Assembly: GCF_000471905.2 (NCBI RefSeq)
Contig: NW_006500357.1
Coordinates: forward strand, 2,334,463 to 2,398,462
Origin: Amborella trichopoda
Taxonomy: Eukaryota; Streptophyta; Magnoliopsida; Amborellales; Amborellaceae
Length of the DNA stretch: 64,000 bases
Direction of reading: 5' to 3'
Part shown: in pieces, positions 34,131 to 46,999 of the stretch
Layout: each line of letters opens with the position of its first letter
Numbering within the stretch: position 1 is the stretch's first letter
Made by a program: the position numbers and the translations under genes
Notes under the pieces: model-generated
Told to the model about the DNA's origin: nothing
The model's database searches: none
Seen by the model: the letters and a program-made list of their open reading frames with translations, nothing else

Positions 34131-34850
34131 ATATAAAAAGGTGGGTAGAGGTACCTTTTCCTCATTTTTACCATAAGTGTTTACCCAAGGTAAAAAGCCC
34201 TAATTCTTTTTCTTCATTTGCTCATTTTTACCGTCTTCGAGAAGGATCTCTCACCATCAAGTGCTATTGACAGCAAATGGCCAGTTCAAGCTCCACCCCT
34301 CCTTCAGGTACAACCTTTTCTCTTCAATTTGGTCTTTACTTTTCGTTTTGCTGCATTTTCTCCTTCACCATTGCAGATGTCATCTTCCCCTATTTTTTCT
34401 GTTACGTGTCGAGTGTCTTTAGGGAATGCCTTGTTGCTTCTTTTTGTGCTAATTCTTCACTGCATTTGTTCATGTCACAAGAACAAGAAGATGTCACGTG
34501 ATTTCCTGCTAAAGAAAGATTTGCGCAACTAAAGGCTTTGGAAGCCAACTACGCTTGTTGAAGGGAAGAGTGTTTGGGCGGAACTCTTTCCTTGCGTCCT
34601 CCAGTATAGCTCGTATCTCCGAATTGATGACCTTAATGGTGGCGATAGATGCTTTATTTCTCGAATATGGCAAGAAACGCGCAGAGCTAGACGTGTGGCG
34701 TTAGGATTATTTGGCCAACCTTGTAGCTTTGAAAGACCTTGAAAGTCGTATGGCTGAAGTAAGAAGACTTATCGGGCATGAAGATCCAGTGGTGGTTGAT
34801 GTCGAAGGTTGCGAAATAACAACTTCTCATCCTTCCCAAGTTTTGTGAAG
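34131..34850 (+). pseudogene. antisense ORF i of element A with TATA box and candidate intron
   Basis: TATA box ATATAAAAAG at 34131-34140, ATG at 34277 (MASSSSTPPSG), GT donor-like site at the end of that short exon, and a candidate acceptor (CACCATTGCAG) at ~34376. Further on, in broken frames, a charged helical segment is read (EYGKKRAELDVWR, ALKDLESRMAEVRRLIGHE), comparable to the coiled-coil end of ORF i in B. The layout, start peptide and first donor agree between the two copies although the DNA has diverged. Function unknown. Confidence 0.5.
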
Positions 34851-35136
34851 TTTTTCTGAAGAGGCTTTTTGCTTTCTTTGGCATGTTCAGCTCAGCTTTG
34901 AGAAGAATACTGCTGCCCACTTTTGTATCTTTGAGGCGATAAGCTTTGCAATTTGTAACCTCTCCTTTTGCCACAAAATGAGATTGTTTTCTACCCTTCT
35001 ATTATTCTCTTTTTTTTTTTTTTTTTTGGGAGGCGTGTTTTAGGTCGTGCCTTCGAGACCGTGTGTAGCATAGTTTAGTGTCGTACAGCCAGGACATGTG
35101 CTAACAGTATAATGGTCGTTTAGCTTGGACCTTAGC

Positions 35137-36960
35137 TCAGGGATAATATTGTTTCAAATATCTCCTATTGATTAAGGACATAGCTTCTTCCCCTTCAAAA
35201 TTAACTAGCACGTAGGCTCCATTGGGAAAGGCCTTCTTTAGCACACATGGGCCTTCCCATTTTGGGTCGAATTTTCCCTTAGTTCGGCCATGAGTGACAA
35301 TAGGTCTCCTTATTGCTAAAACCAGTTCTCCTTTCACGAATGATATTATTTTGATTGATTTGTCAAAGGCTCGCTGCATACGATTCTTGTGAATCTCAAG
35401 GCTTTGTTGTGCTTGTAATCTCTTCTCATCAAATGTATCTAGCTCTTGATAGAGAAGGGTAGCCCGTTCTTCATCTGTCATTCCGCAGTGGAGGGCGATC
35501 TTGAGGGAAGGCAATTGAATTTGTAAAGGCAACACAACTTCACCCACATATACTAGAGAGTAGGGGGTCGACTGAGTTGGACCTTGTGCTGTAATAAGGT
35601 AAGCCCATAGAATTTTGGAGAGCCTTTAGTGCCAATCTCTTTTCGTGCCGGAGACATAATTTCTTAGGGCGTCACAAAGGGTTTTGTTAAAAGCTTCAAC
35701 CATACCGATGGTACATGGTCGAGTATTTCCATGTAAACCAGAACTGATCGACCAATCCGTCAATTTGATAACTTCGAAATTGGGGGCCGTTATCATAAGT
35801 GATCTGGTCGGGCACACCGAATCTATATATGATATGGTGACGCACGAAATTGGCCACTGCAAGCCTGGGAAGTTTTTGAAAGAGACCGCTTCGGCCCATT
35901 TAGAGAAGTAATCTATGGCAGCAAGTATGAACACGTGCCTTGAGGAATAATGTGTCATGTCCCACTAAGCAAAAGGTCAAGATGCCACAATTGGGAGAAG
36001 AGGTTCAAAATCTTGATGAATGAAGCTAAAATAAATTTCACATATCGGACAGCTCTTTGCAAACATAAAGGAATCCACATTCATAGTAGGCCAATAGTAA
36101 CCTATCCTGATGATCATGTTGTACAACTTAGGACCAGACTAATGCATTCCACAAACTCCAAAATGAACTTCTTTGAGCACACGGTTTGCTTCTTCCTGAT
36201 CGATGCATCTGAGCAGCATAACATTGTAGGAGATTCGGAACATGGTATCGTCACGACACACATATCGTGTGATTGACCTTCGGATCCTATTTCGCACAAT
36301 AGGATCTTCGGGAAGCCGATTATGTTGCAGATAACTTTTGATGGGAGTGCGTCAGTCTGTTACCGGCTTTACTTCTGCACATGTGTGCTCTGGCTGTCCT
36401 AACTCTTCTTTATTTTATTTTTCCTCTTCAATCATGGAGGATTATGGGGAACTGTATGAGGTTTGTGCATCCCCCTCAACAGTGATGTCTGCCCCAAATG
36501 GGTAAGGAGGACTTTGTTTGAATAATTGCTCGTCGCCTTTTTTGTCAAGTTACTTAACGAACTCGACGCATCTCCATTCCGCTACCCATACTGCTGTGGC
36601 CCCTTTTAGTGACATTTGGATAGTTGCCCCTAATTTGGCGAGCACGTTAGCTTGCGCCTTAAGCCTTTGAGGCGTGTGCTCAAGAGTAACCTCTTTGAAT
36701 TCAGCCATCAATGATTTGGCAGTATTGAAGTAAGGTTTGAGATTTTCTTTCCTTACATTATATACCCCTTTGAGTTGTCGGATCACCAATTATGAGTCCC
36801 CGTAGATGTCCAAATACTTCAGGTTCATATAGGAGGCAATCTCCAACCCTATGACGAGTACTTGATATTTTGCTTCATTATGTGACTCTTGGTATCTCGC
36901 TGTCAGACTTTTGATAGGACTTTGGTGCATGCTGAGGTAACATCAGAGCTTTTCCTTCTG
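35137..36960 (-). pseudogene. element A pol remnant: RNase H, integrase and C-terminal domain
   Basis: On the minus strand: the C-terminal part of RNase H (NEAKYQVLVIGLEIASYMNLKYLDIYGDS, then KENLKPYFNTAKSLM...F and AQANVLAKLG, ~36900-36600); the integrase H2C2 zinc-binding region (EVHFGVCGMH..., GYYWPTMNVDSFM, ~36200-36050); and the catalytic core with the first Asp in AAIDYFSKWAEAV, the second in ITYDNGPQF and the Glu in GMVEAFNKTL (~35930-35690, split by a frameshift). A ~136-residue C-terminal region runs to 35137. There is no gag, protease or reverse transcriptase upstream. The motif style is plant Ty3/gypsy, consistent with Tat/Ogre. Inactive. Confidence 0.88.
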
Positions 36961-39253
36961 AATGCTTCATGGTGAGGCCTCTTTTGGGTCTGTCTTACCT
37001 TGTTTTGCCTCTTGACACCTTTGGTTCCCCTGGAGTTGTAAGGGTTCAGTGGAGGCTATGTTGGCGGAGAAGGGGTTCTAGTAGCGTGAATGGTTTAAAA
37101 TATCTGGGTGGTCTGCCTGGGAAATTTCACTCGATCCATAACCTTTCCAGTCGAGATCGGGATGTCTACACATCCTAGCTGTAACGCACAGAGTATAAAG
37201 CTTGTAAGGCTTCAACTGCCGGGGCATGTGGATGATGGTAAGCCACCTCTGATTAATATGAAACTTCAGAGTGAGAATTATAATGCCTCATACATGGGTT
37301 AACATGTATATCTCCAAGGATTCACCTCAATATCAACATATGACGAGGTTTCCTCTATGGCCCATCCATTAAGACCCCATATTCTCAACTGACAAGTCAA
37401 AAGAGTCACATCACATCTCACTCAAAACTCCTCTAATATCCAGTGGAGAGGCATCCATGCTCCACAGGAGTATATGTATCCCAAAATTTTGTCTCAAATT
37501 GAAATGTCTGCATGATCTCATATCATAGATCGTAAGTTACAATGCACATGTGTAACTGACGAGCTATTATATTTTTATCGGTAATAAGTCAGGACATATA
37601 GGGGCTGACTAACAAGTCAAGATTCCAAAGGAATATTGCCTACGTATGATGGGCATATCATATCTTTCATATCTTCATATCATGGGGAATGTCTGAGTAG
37701 GTGTTATTAAGAACTATGGTTGTATCTTATCGACGGTCTATAAAGACAGTTATCCAGGGTACGTTACAGGCCTCACTGCATATTTGTCATCTTCAGTCTA
37801 TTAAGTGTTTGTTATAACACACTTAGTCTCATATGATGACTAAGAAATATATTTATTAAAAATATATCTTCAAAGGCCAAGCTTGTTGAGCTAGATCTAT
37901 CTTCTATCCAACATATGTTAAGACTACCTATACAACATTTGATACAAAACTTGCTCTTTTATTAACACCTCTATCAAGCGTCGGTTTAACATTTCCATAT
38001 TGATATTTTTATCAACTCAACCGTCATACGAAACTTTCATCTGGAGTGCCTTAGCACCTCTCAATTTCTATCGAGTGTTCATTAAACTATTTCTAATCAT
38101 GCATGCGATTAAAACGCATCCAACATCTGGGTAGAGGGTTGAGATGACTTGAGTCACAATGTCACAAGCTAGCTTTTAACCATTAGATCTTGATCAGATG
38201 ACTCATAGCTTTTTATTTTTTATTTTTATTCTACAAATAATTTTTAAGCAAAATTTGGGGCATACATAGATCTGACAGGGGCTTCACATGATAAAAATAG
38301 CAATAAAATATTTTCAGTGATAAAAAAATTTCCAATACCTTGAAAATTGCAGGGGTACTTTGATCATTTATTTTTATAGGAAATATTTACTTTTTATTTT
38401 TTTCCAAGTTCGCCCTAATTTTATGATGGGACTCCTAAAATTTCATCCAAAAATGTTTGGTAGAAAAAATAAAATAAAACAGTGTTTGGCATGACATTGT
38501 GGTATTAACAATCATAGCCGTTTGATTCAGATTGAACGGCGAAGAAGTGGGGTCACATATAACTTACATGTAGGTTGGGTCACATAAAAACATTTCCCTT
38601 TGATTAAAACTAACATTGAAACCTCTCTTTTTTTGTAAGTTTGCCACGTGTTCTCTTGTGCTTTTGATTAGGTAAAGCATGCATCTTGAATAATTGAAGT
38701 TACTGCAAGCAGTTATATAAATTGGCCAAAGAGGATGTCCCATTGTTTATTCGCAGTTGCCGAAGCTCCTTTTTATAAAAAGGAAAGAGATGTAATGTTG
38801 CAATTACTTGAGGTATGTGGTACATCCTAACAAGTAAAGCTATTTACGTAAGGAAAAATTTATGTAAGGTTAACACCTTAAAATGTAGAATTAATGTGTA
38901 CCTCTAATGTCCTTTGAAAAAGGTTGTTGTGATTTTGGAAAAATATCTAATTGATCATCTCGACATCGAGATGTATAAATTGAAAGAAAAGACTAATATG
39001 ATCTTGCAGGGGGTATTTTTTTTTTTTTTCTTTTTTTACCCCTTTTCTTTTCTTTTGGCAAAGATCACTTACATGTAGTCTTATTACAATAGCTCTTGCT
39101 TCAAAGAAAATAAAACTAACAAATCCAAGCTCTTAAAAACCTTGATGCCATTAAACCAATTTTCTTTTGTTTAAAAAATCCTTAATACTTATGCTTTGGA
39201 ATATAAAGACAATATAATTAAATATGGTAAGAAACAAAAAGAGAGTGCAGAAG
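36961..39253. other. unassigned DNA right of element A
   Basis: The missing 5' part of element A and the missing half of the Copia element are not here; a deletion or rearrangement boundary lies at about 36960-37180. The rest is AT-rich with no domain or long frame. A T-rich tract lies at about 39010-39035. Confidence 0.4.
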
Positions 39254-39258
39254 ATTAC

Positions 39259-41225
39259 TGTTATACGTCATTTTTGACGTACTCGCATCTCCCACAATAA
39301 TAAGGAGAGAGCCGGTAACAGCTTGGTCCTGCTAGTACTCAAGACACTGACAGACCAAAATTGTACCTCTAAATAAGTCTCAAACCAGGCAATCTGGGAG
39401 CAGTGCTATCGTGCCAAAGAAAGACCTTACAATTGTAGCACTATGCTAGTGGCTTCAGAATAGTACCATACCACCGCCATTGTATTTAAAATGTCAAAAT
39501 TTGGGCTCAATTGGATTACCCAAAAGGGGTCTACGCCCATACTACCTCAAAACGGGTAGGTTTGACACCATCGCAATGCAGCTTCACTGAACCAGTCTCT
39601 AAGCACAAAGACTGCAATGTCACATCTCGGGAGGGACTTCGAGGACCCACAATACCTTCGTCTAGAACCAGAAAAAGATCAAATTTGGACATGTTCTAGA
39701 TCGCAACAGCCCTGTCATTTTGACCTAGGGCATTTACGGTGGCCCGACCCAGAGTCAAACTTCTTCTAGAAAGAAGGTGACCACAAAACCAGAAAAATCG
39801 GGGTTTGAACAAGAAGACATCTCAAACCTCGTAAAGCACAGCTCAAGATTCGCACATCGGATCATCGCGAAAATGAGTTCAATGCAACCACCTCAGCAAA
39901 CTGGCATAATTGTTGTGCATGTTCCAAGAGCCAATAAGCATAAATCCCAAGGTTACAAGAAGACAAAGTCCTCTCGCTCACCGGATTCCCTTTTTCTGGT
40001 GACCTCCTAAATTAGGAAATGACGCAAATGAAGAATAGAACATACCAAACTTGATGCGAAATGACTGTGACAGTCTCCTCTTTCATATGCAAGCAACATA
40101 AAGACTTAGAGCTTCACATCTTGAATGACATTAGCGACCAAAGTTCACGAATCTAACCGGACTTCCACCCCGTGGGAAAATGCTGCATCAACACGATTAA
40201 ATAGCATCAAAACGCTCATCGAACAAGCACTGAGGATATAATGGCAAATCTACTAAACCATCGCGATAAGTTCACGGAAAAGATTTTAAGATCTGGCAAT
40301 GGCGGAAGGACCCTTAGGCAGGGATGGTTCCATCATTAGCACAAAATGTTTTATGGGTGTTTTGGTCATTGTACCTAATTTCAGGATTTTATTTTATTTT
40401 TTTAATTGTAATTAAGCTTAGTTTTTGAGTATTCACCCCTCTTTGGTGAATTATCTATATAAACAAGCTTAAATCATTTGTAAAAGGGCTGATTATTGGG
40501 GATTATTGATCGCTAAAACAGAGGCATAAAACTTGTTTTCACTCATTTTTTGCTTCTGAACCCTTAATCCCGTCGAGAGGAGAGATAAAACTTTAAGAGA
40601 GAAAAAACACCTCTGAGTGTGCGGTCTCATTTCTTCCCGGAGAAAGAAAACATATCTGAGTGCATGGACCCATTCCCTTTCTCTCCTAAGCTGGGTCACA
40701 TCCCAAGCCCTCTCTCTCTCTCCTCCTCTACACGCCGTCTACCCCAGGCAGTAGCTTGTGTCTGCAACAAACACACGGTTTGGAGTGAACCCACAAGTCC
40801 TAATCCTCGGGTTCTCTCACACCCTTCCACCAGCTAGTCAACCTCTCCGGGGGAATCGTCGTAGGGAGGGATAATCGAGCTCCGTTGCAGTTGCAAGCAA
40901 CAAGAGAGTGAAGATATCTTTTGAAAACCTGAAGAGAGACCTTGTCCAAACCGCGCTAGCAGACAACCGGAGGGCTTCGTGATTGTTCTAAGAGGGCGAA
41001 CTGCCCGGGTGTGTCCTACAAACCCCAAACGGCGAGGCAAATGTTCAAACGCATCCCCGTCATAAAAATCTCTCTTGTTGTTGGTTCCTTCCACGCTTAG
41101 GAGAGCGTGCATGTGCACCAGCAGGTATGCACGGATCCCCATAGTTGTTTGAGAGAGGGTTTTCTCCCCCATGCGTATGCGCCCCATTCGCGCGAGGACC
41201 AAAGTGAAAACCATGCCCCTGACTA
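39259..41225 (+). repeat. solo LTR of the element A/B family
   Basis: Starts TGTTATACGTCATTTTTGAC, ends CCCCTGACTA, and is flanked by the 5-bp duplication ATTAC (39254-39258 and 41226-41230). It aligns with both LTRs of element B throughout, including the TATA box at 40455-40464. No internal element sequence follows, so it is the product of LTR-LTR recombination. Confidence 0.88.
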
Positions 41226-41230
41226 ATTAC

Positions 41231-44200
41231 CTAAACCAGGCTTAATATACCCCATACTGAGTCTCCTCCTTAAGATGGTGCCTGGGATCTATGATCGGTA
41301 TCTTGATTCTCTTTCATATGACAAAACCCTCTCAAAAGCATATGGATCTCGATCTAAAATCGACTACCAAAGGCCTTAATGCCTTAGTCTTGCTCAAGCC
41401 TTTTTGGCTTGATATTTGGAGAGATGAGAGATAAATCAAAGAGAGAGAGAGAGATCTACTAGCAAGGTGATTATCCCTTTTGCTACTCAAAAATCAAACT
41501 ACACAAGCTAACCTTAGCTTGGGCGAGCCACTTAGAAACGAGAGAGACAGAGAGATGTCTTGGTCGTGCCCTTTTGGCTTGAGAGAGATTTTGGTTAAGG
41601 TGTGCCCCTTTTAGAAAAACTTGGGAGAGATCTTGAAGCCCTAAGTAGGGCATGCCGCTTATAAAGAGATATTTGAGAGAGAGAGATAAACCCTTAAAGA
41701 GAGAAGATAAAATAGGTGTAGAGATTTTATGAGGTGGGAGATCATCTTTTAGAGATTTTTTATGCCTTGAGGTTTGCCTTAATTCATAGAATCAAATCTT
41801 TACCTTCGATCTAAGGAGACTTGTGGGGTGAGGATTTGACCTATCAATCTCTTTGATCAACTATCAAGATTCAAAGAGATGAGTAAGAGCCTTATGCTCC
41901 TTTCCTAAATCTATTCCCATCAAATCTTTAAATAAAGAAAATATATATCTTATTATCTATTTTAGTATATCCAATCTTTATTTCTTGGATTAAGCAATCT
42001 TGATTCAAATATTTACTAAATATTTTAAATATTCAACCTTATTATGTAAGTTGGCTATACCCAAAAGATAAGCCAACAAATAAAAGGATAACTATCACCC
42101 AATCTTAGAGAATAAGTTAGTCCCTATGGGTGGGGCGTACCATGCTTTGGTTGCCACATATGGGTCCCACCCCAATCCCACATGTTCTAAATTGAGCCCC
42201 CATATTTATGGAGGGTCCCATATAATTTTAGAAAATATTTTATTTTGTATTTAAAATTTTTAAATCTTATATTTTATTTAAAACATTGAAAAATTAATTT
42301 CTCTTAATTTATAAATCTAAATAACAAAAATAAAATATAAGAACATTCACAAAAATTCAAATAAACATTCTAAAAAATCATATATCATAAAATTAATTAA
42401 AACTGATTAATTTTGATGGGAATCAAATCCGTTAGATTTAGGAATTTCTCAATATATGGGAGCACTCCACCTTCAACTGCAGACCACGATCTACCTAGTT
42501 TTCTCAAACTAACTTAGTAGTTCCCATGACCCATAATCTACTGCAGGGGTTCTTGATTTGACCATCAAAGTCAGCCAATAGACTAGGGGTCGCAATCTCA
42601 GTTTATGGATTTCAGGTTCTCTCTTAGAGATAAAAAAAATCATGGTCCTCCAGACCATAATGCAATCATGACTTTAGGTGCATAGATGTAATCTCTCACA
42701 CATGTACAAGCTTCACCTCATTGGCAAATATCAAAACGACTATCTATGTATATGTCGTATGATGATATAACAATGAGGTTTTAACCCTGCCTCTAAAGGC
42801 TATTCCTCATACATAAGGGTCACATAATCACTCGGCTCTCATCTGGCAATACTCCGATCTCATCAAGAGCTAAACCACTAAACCCTTATTGGTAGATCTT
42901 TATGTTCAGGTATCTTGAGTTTTTCTAAACTCGATTGGCCTAGTACGTCGAGCCTAGTCTAAGTATCGACAAATCGCATTTGCCTAGTATGGTTCACAAG
43001 AGGACCACACTCCCACTGAGTTTATGTTTCACTATTTAAAATGCTCATACAAGCTCTCATAAGGCCTTTAAAAGCCATATAAACCTAAGATCTCCCACTT
43101 AGTCTTTGAAGGCCTTACAATATCTCTTTATCAGATTCTCATCTCCCTAATTACAATATCTCTCTCAAGCATTTTTCACTTATTCTCTCTTATTACATTA
43201 ATCATGACTTTTGCCGTCAATCCTTTCACAAAGGATTTATAGAGGCAGCACCTCTTTCTCTTTAATGCTCGGATCTCATTCCAAACGTGGTTGTAATCCA
43301 TCTTTTATGTCTTATAGCGAATCATGGACCTGTTGTCACAGAAGATCTTCATGTACCCTCGTCACATGTGGTCGTATCTTCATTGGCTTAAAGCAGTTAT
43401 TCAATTAAGCTGTTCCCTTTTGTAGCCATACAACTAGTACCACACATTCGGGTTCCATGGGTGAACAACGATATGTCGTTCCAGCTGGCCCATCAAACAT
43501 AAGCTGGTGCTCCCACTGAAATATTAAGTTTATCTAGATTTCTTTATAACATGATACCTATATAACTGAATATCCAAGCAGCTAAAAATAACCATAGGAT
43601 TGTTAATAACTCTCACTCAAACATAACATATAAGAAATATCATCTCAGCATTCTCATAGTTGTGTCATGAAATAGTATAACAAGTCTCATACTAAACAAT
43701 AACTCAATACCCATTTCGTTTCGTAAAACCATTTTTCAAACCACAAAGGTTAAAACACACCAGTTTCTTGGTTGTAAACCCATACAAACCAAGTTGTCTA
43801 ATCCACACAGCACGTATCAAGGAGACCTAACAAGATGATATTTCTACAATATTCCCTATGGTTTAAGGTCTTAGGTAATCGATGATTCTAAATAACTAGA
43901 AACACGTGTTAAAACATATAGGTATTTAAAAACCAGTGCATGATAATTTTTTTCTCACTTTTATAAGTACCTTAAAAAATATCGAGAGAAAAACGGATTT
44001 CAAGTCCTAAAAATAGTTAATCTTGCAACAAGTAAAGGTGATCACTCATCTAAATTGGGAGATGAAACGACGTTATACCAAAATAGTTAAAGTTTGGGAT
44101 TTACTTGAAGTAAGTAGCTCCTCCAATATATTAGGCAATCCGATAACTCTACTTCCCTCTCCTGTCCATTTCAGGGGCATGTTGGATTAAGTTAGAAGCC

Positions 44201-44283
44201 CACGCTTTATCCTTTTACTGTTTTGTTAAGGGAAGTTGTTGCATGGGTTACCCTCGATGTAAATTTGACGGGAAAAATTTAAA
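41231..44283. other. probable degraded retroelement non-coding DNA
   Basis: No coding domain. GA-rich runs (about 41440-41700) are followed by AT-rich DNA. AGTGGGAG-type motifs (CTCCCACT on the plus strand) occur at ~43007, ~43092 and ~43511; such motifs are common near the polypurine tract of plant Copia elements. The assignment is tentative. Confidence 0.3.
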
Positions 44284-44880
44284 GTGGTTATAACCCCTGC
44301 AATGGGTATAACAAAGGTTTTAGAAAACAACAATTTGTATCAGAGTACGAAAAATCGGGCAGTTCAATTTTTAGCTGTCCGCTTAGTTCCGGTTAGTTCA
44401 AAACCGGTTGGTTTGGGTTTCAGCTTGTTTTGGTTAACCAACCAGGTATTTTATTTTATTTTTCAAAAAGTATATAAAATTTCAAAAAATAAAAGATTTT
44501 GTTTGTAATGTATTTTTTGAATGTTTTTCATCGTTTTGACAAAGATTGAAATTTGTTTTAGCCATTAATACTTTTTGAAAAATTTCTCAAATATCCTTAG
44601 GTACAAATATTCTTTATAATCTATTTTTTCCATAATTTTTAGTTTCATTTAGATATGATTTGTTTAATCATGTTTTAAATATATTTTTCATATTTTATTA
44701 GATTTTTTTAGTATTTTTTATATTTTTTTAACACTTTTTTGACTGCTCGAAATTTACCCGATTGAGTACGTTGAACCGCTTTCAAGCCTCTGTCCGGTTA
44801 ACCGTTTTGGTTTGATTTTTCCTATATTGATAAGAATCACCTGATCTAGATCGTATTTCAATTAGTTCCCACCAGATATT
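44284..44880. repeat. degraded repeat with GGTTAGTTC / ACCGGTT ends
   Basis: GGTTAGTTCAAAACCGGTT near the left and TCCGGTTAACCGTTTTGG near the right bracket an AT-rich core without coding potential, as in a non-autonomous DNA element. Confidence 0.3.
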
Positions 44881-44939
44881 AGGAATCGGCTATGAATCGC
44901 TCCGTTCCAGCCAGGGCACCAAAAGAAAGAGAATCAGCC

Positions 44940-45192
44940 AAAAGCATCCCCACTTTATATTTTTAATATGTTAGAAAATTTATTCTCTTTCTTTATTTTC
45001 CATTTGCCGATTTGCTGGGCCGGATTGTCACCACCGACCACCCAATCCTGACCAATTTTTTGGACTGGGTTTCAAGTCGACGGTCCGTGCTTTTAAACCT
45101 TGGTTGGAACAGACTCTTCCTTTCCTCCGTCACTACTCCGCCACGCCTTCCCGCTCTCTCTCTCTCTCTTTCGCCGCGCCCGCCTCTCCAGG
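44940..45192 (+). promoter_or_regulatory. candidate promoter and non-coding first exon of the tubulin cofactor B gene
   Basis: TTTATATTTTTAA at ~44953, a CCACCCAATCC box at ~45038 and a GC/CT-rich stretch ending CCTCTCCAG|GTACAAAA (donor at 45193) look like a plant core promoter plus 5' UTR exon. A 5' UTR intron would then join to the acceptor CTTTTTCTCAG at 48451. A second CT-rich start candidate lies at ~47215-47340. No transcript evidence was available. Confidence 0.35.
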
Positions 45193-46995
45193 TACAAAAT
45201 CTTCCCCACGCCCTCCTGCTCTCTCTTACAGCACAGTTCATTGCTGAAAACCCTAAGCTAATGACCTGCCATTCAAAACCGATGGTTTCTCACGTTATTG
45301 TAAAGAAATAGGTTGTCACGTTGAAGAAATTGTGTAACTCATTGTGAGTAGTGATCAATTGCCGAGTTGTTCTGTCTCTATTAATTTTTTATAGAATGTG
45401 CAAATTGCTTGATCCAAAGCAGATCTTTCGAATACAGTGAATTTGCCTAGTGTAGATAAATGAAATTCTTTGTGAGAATCAAATGGAGTTTAGTGCTTGA
45501 ATTTGTTTTAATTCAAATTAGTTTATTAGTGCACATCACTTTTAACATCCTTGCTTATGAAATGCTCTGAATTTGTAATTTTGCATATGTTCCTGTTATG
45601 ATATTCGTTAGTGTCAGACTACATACTTGCAGTGGTTCGTTAGAAATTAGAACTTATCTTGCTTCTACTTGATCATAGATTGACTTTAGAGGAAATGTAT
45701 TTTCAATAGGTGGAGAAATTCATTTTCCACTGTAATGTAGGCTTTAGTCTTTGAAATTCATTTTTCACTGTATTTCATCTTTCACTTCTCTCAAGTAAAA
45801 TTTTATATCCCTCTCTATATTTATGATCTCTTCTTATTATTTCTCTTGGGGATCCTTTTATAGATATAGTTCTTATTTTGTCTCTAAAAATTTGTGGCTC
45901 TGTTTTTCTTTTTCTTTTTTGGCTTTGGTTTGGCATAGTTCTGGACCATAGTTTCAAGTGTTCTTCAGTGAGTGTAAGTTATTTGTTTCTCTCTCTAATA
46001 GTATATCCCTCTAGTATGTCAATAGAAGTACAAGTTTATATGGGGAATTTCTTTTGCTTTTGTTTCTTGGGTAAAATATCATTTTTGCTTTTGCGTTTGG
46101 TTATCCTTTAAATTTTTTTTTTTTGCATTTGCAGCCTGTGTGTCTGCTATATTTTCCATTTTTTGGTTGTTTTTTTATTTTCTCTCTTTTTGTTGGTGCA
46201 CAGGTTTTATTTTACTTTGCTGTTTTATTTTGTCCTCCCACTTTAATATGCAGGAAGGAATTTAGATTGGATTTACCAAAAGCATGTTTATTTTGGTGAT
46301 TTAATCATGGGTGGCCTAAATGTTCAATATGCATTGCACTTTTAATTTGTTCACTTGGGTTGCATAGTTGGTTGTTTCTTATTGATATTGCACCATCTCT
46401 TTTGTATGGAACATCTACCTTTGTTTTTGTTATTTGTTATTGATTTCTTTTCTAATATTTTGTTTTAAAGGGTATTTTATTGGGTGTGTGTTGAGACACA
46501 TATTTTACATGTCTTTTTATGGTCAGGATGTTGTTCAGAAATTGGGATGTGTACGTGAATCGGGTTTAGTTTTAATTCAAAGTTACTTATTTTTCATGAT
46601 TTAAGCAACATCAAGATTGTCTGGCTTCAATTAGCTGCAAAAAGAAGATTCTTTAGCTATATTTTTGTGTTTTTAAGTTGGAGATCTATTTTTTAGTGGT
46701 ACGCATGGCATATGTTTGTCCTCTATCTCTCTCTCGTTAATATTTCATGAGGCATTACTCGTGGTAACCTTTAGATATGGATATATACTTATGTTTTCTG
46801 GTGCACTGGTGGGACTGCAATGTCAATTTATTGTTCGGTGTCTTCCACTCTTAAATTACATGGAGATAAGAATATATTTCAATCTGAATGATTCATTTTA
46901 TAAGAAATACATTAGATTGGTAGTAGACAAAAAAATATTATTCAAATTATGCATTTCACGCATCAAATCCATAAATTGCATAATAAACGATTAAA
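45193..46995. other. T-rich non-coding DNA (probable 5' UTR intron)
   Basis: High T content on the plus strand, typical of plant introns in the sense direction. No domain or credible frame. Confidence 0.35.
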
Positions 46996-46999
46996 ATAG

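Larger units (their letters stand above)
14005..36960 (-). mobile_element. element A: 5'-truncated Ty3/gypsy element (Tat/Ogre-like), interrupted by element B
   Basis: Reading on the minus strand: a truncated pol (36960-35137), antisense ORFs, tandem repeats, and the 3' LTR (16441-14005) ending CCGACCA next to the putative target site GTATG. The whole of element B (17322-30673) is inserted in its tandem-repeat block. The 5' LTR, gag, protease and reverse transcriptase are missing. The A internal DNA on both sides of B matches, inverted, the corresponding parts of B, which proves they are one family. Confidence 0.8.

Noticed and set aside
42990..43520. Three CTCCCACT motifs as Copia polypurine tracts
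   Set aside because: Suggestive, but there is no adjacent LTR start or RNase H coding, so no element is called.
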